Assembly: GCA_029891385.1 (NCBI GenBank)
Contig: CM057233.1
Coordinates: forward strand, 52,282,063 to 52,346,062
Direction of reading: 5' to 3'
DNA from: Erythroxylum novogranatense
Lineage: Eukaryota; Streptophyta; Magnoliopsida; Malpighiales; Erythroxylaceae
Length of the DNA stretch: 64,000 nucleotides
Within the stretch, counting starts at the first letter, position 1; every line of letters begins with the position of its first letter. Below, one piece after another: positions 59,226 through 64,000 of the stretch. Under the pieces are notes generated by a model, which was not told the origin of the DNA, did not search any database, and saw only the letters and a list, made by a program, of their open reading frames with translations. Position numbers and translations under genes: made by a program.

Positions 59226-60621
59226 CTTTAGTTTTATTATCTAGCAATTGATCAAATGTATAAGATGGTATTTACTCATATTGATTTCTATCATAAGTAC
59301 ATTTTTGGTTAATTCTAAAAGTAATACCATCCATATTTAGTAAGGAAGTATTTTACATAGACATTAGATTTGTAACTTATCAAATGTATGTAGATTGAAC
59401 ATCGTTCATTGCAAATAATTTTAGTTACACAAAACTTATATATCATTGATATATGTTTTCTTTTCAAATTTTTGTTAACAATCTGATTGAACAATTACTA
59501 ATAAAGTGAAGTTAAAGTACTTGAAAGTTACAACTCTTGTTAGATTGAATCACATCATTTCCTAATAAATTTAGTATTCTTCTCTTAATAGGTAAGATGA
59601 CTGTCTTTATTATTAAAATTATTTCCTTCACATTCATGATTTGAAGAAGTTCTTTTATGGCTTTGTTTGCTAACTTAATTTTGGAATATACAACTCTTGC
59701 TTTCTAGTTGGCCAATTGATGGGGCATGAGTAGATTTCCATCTCAAGAAATATGTTAAAATACTTGCATGAGACTATTAAGAACTTATACAATGTAAATA
59801 GTTTAATTAATCATTTTTTATATACATATAGCATGCAATTGTTTGTAACCTTGTATTTGTATCGCTAGAAATCTTGGTATTATTTTTATGGACTACTAAA
59901 AGAAGTGATACTTAATGTAAAGTCTAGCAATTGGTTTATGTATATACACTTAATGGCTACAAACATGGTTGATAGGAGATTTATGTTGTCGATAATGTTT
60001 TTTTAAAATTGCTATAGTGACAACATAATTCCTTTAGCATAATAAGCTGAAATTATATCACCTACTATGTTCAATATTCACTTATCTTTAAAACATCCCA
60101 AATAATGAGTTGAAGTCACTTCCAAAATAAATTTTATGCTATTTTGTCTAATATTAAGATTTTGCCTTTATATTTGTTTATCTTTATTTTAAAAAAATAT
60201 ATGGCCTATCCAATTTACTCTGTTACCTTTATCTTAAAATACATTAATGTTGGATTTAACTTTTGCTTAGATGTATCACTTAAGAATGGTTAACTAATAA
60301 CTATTGTTTAAAATTTAAGTGGTGCCTCAATGCATATAGTTAAGAGTTTGTAATATGGGTTATCTATATTGTTTGGTTTTTAGAATGTAATAATCATTTC
60401 ATTGCATTTTTATTTTAACTTGCTTATATGCTTATATTTGTCTCCTACAATCAATGAGTTCTAACCTTTTATTTTCTACCAATTCAGTGATTTGGCCTAA
60501 ATTATGTGTTTATACTATTTCAATTAAACTCATATTGCAGTACTTGCTTGTGAATACATTGTTATGTTCGGGTCTCTAATGTCGATGAAGTTATTTTTTA
60601 ATGTTCACTTTATAGGTTTTA
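59226..60621. other. AT-rich stretch upstream of the MULE coding remnant
   Basis: No open frame is recognised. It may contain the MULE terminal inverted repeat and 5' UTR, but I cannot identify an inverted partner because the right end probably lies outside the window. CATTTTATAG just before the ATG at 60622 would fit a 3' splice site. Confidence 0.4.
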
Positions 60622-63240
60622 ATGGCTCAATATGGAAGCATAAGGCTTTTCTATGGTGGTTATTTCATGTTAGAGCTTGAATTCAAATATGTTGGTGGGG
60701 ATATTGCTACATATGAGTATGTTGACGTTGACTATGTTAGTAATAGACAAATATATGAGATGGGACTGGAGTTAAGGTATGATCAAATTGATAAGGCATA
60801 TTATAAAGTACCTAGTTTTAATTTTAAAGAGTCACTAAAAGTTATAAAATCAAATGAAAGTTGTACTAGGCTAGCAAACCATATGTAAATACATGGGATT
60901 GTTGATGTATATGTAACTCATAATGTAAAAACACCTATCCATGCTTATGACATATTACATAGTAATGGAGGAGAGGTCTATAATGATGATGAATATGGTG
61001 TTAATATGGATGAGAATACAGACGGATAGGATGAACAAATGGATGAGAATATGGAGGAATTAAGTTCAAATATGAATAAAAATTTGGAGGAATAGGGTGC
61101 ATGAATCAATGAGAATATGAAGGAACAAGTTTCATATTTGAATGAAAATTTAAAGAAACAAGTTTAAGATGTGAGTGAAAATTTGGAGGAATAGGGTGCA
61201 TAAATGGATGAAAATTTGGAAGAAGATGGTGCACATATAAATGAGAATTTGGAAGAATAGGGTGCACAATTTCAATCAAACTTCTATGTAGACATTCTAG
61301 ATGACCATCATCAGATTGTGGTAGTGTTATTAGTATTAATGAATATCCTAGTAGAGAGGAGGCAAGTGAAGCTTTACGTAGACTTAGCTCAAATGTAAGG
61401 GATAATCTTACAAATGTTGCACATGAGTGGATGTTAGGAATGGATTTTAGAACTGCAAATTAATTTAAAGAATTTGTTACCAATTATATAGTACATACTT
61501 AATACAATGTTAGGTTTAAAAAGTATGAGAGTAATTTGATTAGTTATATGTCCATTGACGAATGCCTGTGGGTTTTGTATGCTGGATATGATAAAAATGA
61601 GAGATGTTTTAGGGTTAAAACTTATAACCCTGATCACACTTATTCCACAATAAACAAACTGAATTTGGTTTTTGTCAAATTCTTGATGAGACACTTCAAG
61701 GATAGAATTTTGGAGAGGTCTAGTATCACAAGTGAAAATGGTTAAAGAATGTAGAGAGAAACTCAATATTTTTGTTAATTCAAGGATGTGTAGAAGAGCA
61801 AAGAAGAGATTGAGGAAGGAGACATATTATATTACTGAATATGTGAAGTTGTAAGGTTATGTACATGAGTTGAAGATAAGTAATCCAGGATCAATAATTA
61901 AGTTACAATTATAAAGAAATCAAGATAGTTCATTGCTACATTTATGTTATGTTATACAGTACATTAATGCTTCTTTATATTTTATTGAAATTCAAAAGAT
62001 TGTACTTTTTTTAATGCCATGAAAAGAGGGTGGAAGCATTTAAAACTAATTTTTTTGATTGATGGATGCTTCCTAAAGAAAAAATTATGAAGCTAATGAT
62101 TAAGCATAGTTATTAGGGATGGTGATGGAGGAATGTATTCATTGGTCTGGGTAGTTGTAGAGGCAAAAACACATATTCATGGACTTGGTTTATGAATTTA
62201 TTAGCATTTGATTTGGAATTGGAAGATAGTGAAGGAATTATGGTCATATCTGATATGCAGAAGGTGTGTTAATATACTTAAAATTGAAAGCATTATATGC
62301 ATATTATGAAATATTAACCAATATCTTTTTAATTTGATTTAGGTATTAGTTAGGGCTATAAAGGAGACTTTGTTGAATGTGTGTCAGACATATATATCAT
62401 AATTGGCACGCCAACTAGAAAGAAAATTACCTCAAAAAGTAGTTTTGGAGTTATGCTTGATCAACCTATGTTGAAGATTTCAACGAGCAACTAAAGAGGA
62501 TTGACAAAATAAGTTATAGATATGCTTCAGTGTTACTTGAATATCCTAAAGAGAGGTGAGCCAGATGTTATCAATCTTTTGAAACTAAATGTCTGATAGT
62601 TGACAACAATATGAATGAAACCTTTAATGAGTGCATCCTATAAGCAAGGGACAAACCAGTGATTAGCATGCTTGAGACAATTAGAATAATGGTGATGAAG
62701 AGGCATGTTGAGAGGAGACATATTGTAGTTAGGTAAAAGTTAGATATTGAACCAAATATAATGAAGAAGTTAAAGAAGAAAAAAAGAAGAAGCAATGCAA
62801 TAGAGAATTGTGTGGAATGAATATGGTGCTTATGATGTTCCAAAGGGTGATGGGAAGTATACTGTCAAGATTGGTAGACAACAAACACGTAGTTATCAAC
62901 CATGGGACCTATATAAATATCTATGCAAACTTGAAATTAGTGCAATCCATCACTCTTTGAGACATTATGAGATTGGTACTATAGGAAATGTCATTACATG
63001 AGTTTTATGAACACATGTTACAACCAATTAGAGGTGAAAATTTCTTACCTTCAAATGACGTAGAGGTGATACATCCTTCACTTAAGAGAGTTATGCCCGG
63101 TAGACTTAAAATTGCAAAAAGGAAATATTAAAATGAGCTAAAGAAAATGAAAATCCCAAGAAAATTATGTTAAAAAGGGTAAATGGCAAAAATACCGAAA
63201 ATGTGGTCATTCCATTCATAACTACAGAAAATGCAACAAG
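60622..63240 (+). pseudogene. MuDR/MULE transposase gene, decayed
   Basis: The N-terminal part is at 60622-60888 (MAQYGSIRLFYGGYF, YVGGDIATYEYVDVDYVS, LELRYDQIDKAYYKVP), continuing as IVDVYVTHN. An acidic repeat linker follows at 61008-61265. The Mutator DNA-binding region is at about 61380-61745 (WMLGMDFRT; CLWVLYAGYDKNERCFRVKT with HTYSTINKLN). The MULE catalytic region is at about 62010-62263 (LIDGCFLK-like, FMNLLAFDLELED, GIMVISDMQK). A likely intron lies at 62264-62342 (GT-AG). The C-terminal region has NNMNETFNEC and YTVKIGRQQTRSYQPWDLYK; this last matches a SWIM finger that has lost its first two Cys and its His. A PGRLKIAKRKY tail and a YRKCGHSIHNYRKC-type knuckle end it. Many stops and shifts mean it is dead. 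Mutator transposases cut and paste DNA at long inverted repeats. Confidence 0.85.
61008..61265 (+). repeat. Coding minisatellite in the MULE linker
   Basis: Units of about 45 bases encode variants of MDENLEE-GA and INENMKEQVS-type sequence, six to seven times. It is Asn/Glu-rich and acidic. Several units end in TAG or TAA, so expansion or decay happened after loss of function, or stops arose in parallel through repeat exchange. Confidence 0.75.
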
Positions 63241-63819
63241 GACACCTCAATAGAATATTGAGGCTTCTTTACAGGTGTGTACACATTACTTCAATCATAT
63301 AAATACAATTTTATAAACATATAGTAACTAATTTTTATCACTATGTTAATCAGGTTAAAATAGAGACAACTTCACATGTATACTAGATTTCATTTTTATA
63401 AAAATTATTATTGATTTTAATGACTGACAAAGTTGTTTCCATTACAAATATAGTTAAACAATACAAATTTGGTTGATGATAATGTTATACTGAGTCAATA
63501 AAACAATATTGTAAGTAATGTGTTTTTTTTATCAATTTGTCTTATCTGAAATAATTACCAAATGTGTTTCTAATATTTTATCTTCCATTTTTTAGGTTGG
63601 TACATTTGGAAATTAAAACAAAAAAAAGTTTGGAGATGTTGACCCACACTCATTCCAATTATCATTTGAATCAAGGGTTTATAATTCAAAGGACATTCTA
63701 GTATTACTTCACATCAATTACAAGCTAAAGTAATGAGAAGGAGAGTGTCATTCACACAATTCTCATAACCTAAACTTTACAGTCAAGTACAAATGAAGCA
63801 AACATCAATTAGTGATACC
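63241..63819. other. AT-rich tail after the MULE
   Basis: No gene is recognised. It may hold further MULE 3' sequence. Confidence 0.4.
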
Positions 63820-64000
63820 TTAAACTTTTGATATTTGTCCCATTGAATTTTGCATATGTGTGCTACTGATAATGATGACAAATGCTTATAGTATACTAAC
63901 ACAAGGTAATCTAACTTTTTGATATTGTGATATTTGACACATTTGTTTTTAGATGTATATGTTATTGATAATGGTGACAAATGTTTGTGTTGCATAAGCA
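63820..64000 (+). repeat. Start of a ~98-bp repeat, cut by the window end
   Basis: The block with AACTTTTGATATTTG, TGCATATGTGTG and GATAATGATGACAAATG (last landmark at 63868) recurs with changes about 98 bases later (GATAATGGTGACAAATG at 63966). More copies may follow outside. Confidence 0.6.

Overview
This window is from a plant nuclear genome, very probably a eudicot. It is AT-rich and dominated by nested retrotransposons. Only two host genes look intact: a single-exon WD40 gene of the LWD1/LWD2 (LIGHT-REGULATED WD) family at 32797-33843 on the plus strand, and a three-exon heavy-metal-associated isoprenylated plant protein (HIPP) gene at 36555-37360 on the minus strand. They lie in a small gene island between two blocks of transposons.

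Left block (1-32.4 kb). A row of plant L1-type LINEs on the minus strand forms the host layer. LINE-B survives as 4631-6640, 10889-10918 and 25663-26582. It is split by an LTR fragment (to 4630), by a 4.25 kb solo LTR (6641-10888, repeat TTCAA on both sides) and by a Tekay-like chromovirus, element 1 (10919-25662, duplication GAAAA). Element 1 carries a 5.35 kb solo LTR (15910-21261, duplication GGAGC) inside its pol gene. LINE-A (26583 to about 30.97 kb) has ORF1 and the reverse transcriptase but has lost its endonuclease. LINE-C (31003-32360) is the 3' end of another L1 and stops about 0.4 kb upstream of the LWD gene.

Right block (38-64 kb). An old, broken Ty1/copia element on the minus strand (about 39.66-42.04, 44.22-44.28 and 54.61-54.85 kb) is interrupted by an LTR fragment, by a 1.85 kb copy of the LINE-A/LINE-C junction, and by a second Tekay-like chromovirus, element 2 (44279-54613). 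Then come AT-rich spacer, a SINE-like remnant, several short repeats and a decayed MuDR/MULE transposase gene on the plus strand (60622 to about 63240).

All transposon coding regions carry stops or frameshifts, so none looks autonomous. I found no undescribed enzymatic system. The structures least explained by known feature types sit inside the LTRs: a degenerate array with a period near 180 bp shared by three different LTRs (one copy alternates 181/205/182/203/182), CpG-dense arrays built on TCGCGA and CCGCGG palindromes in two chromovirus families, and a run of miniature hairpins each followed by AACG in both LTRs of element 2. Signs of break repair and DNA-level duplication within the LINE cluster are also clear.
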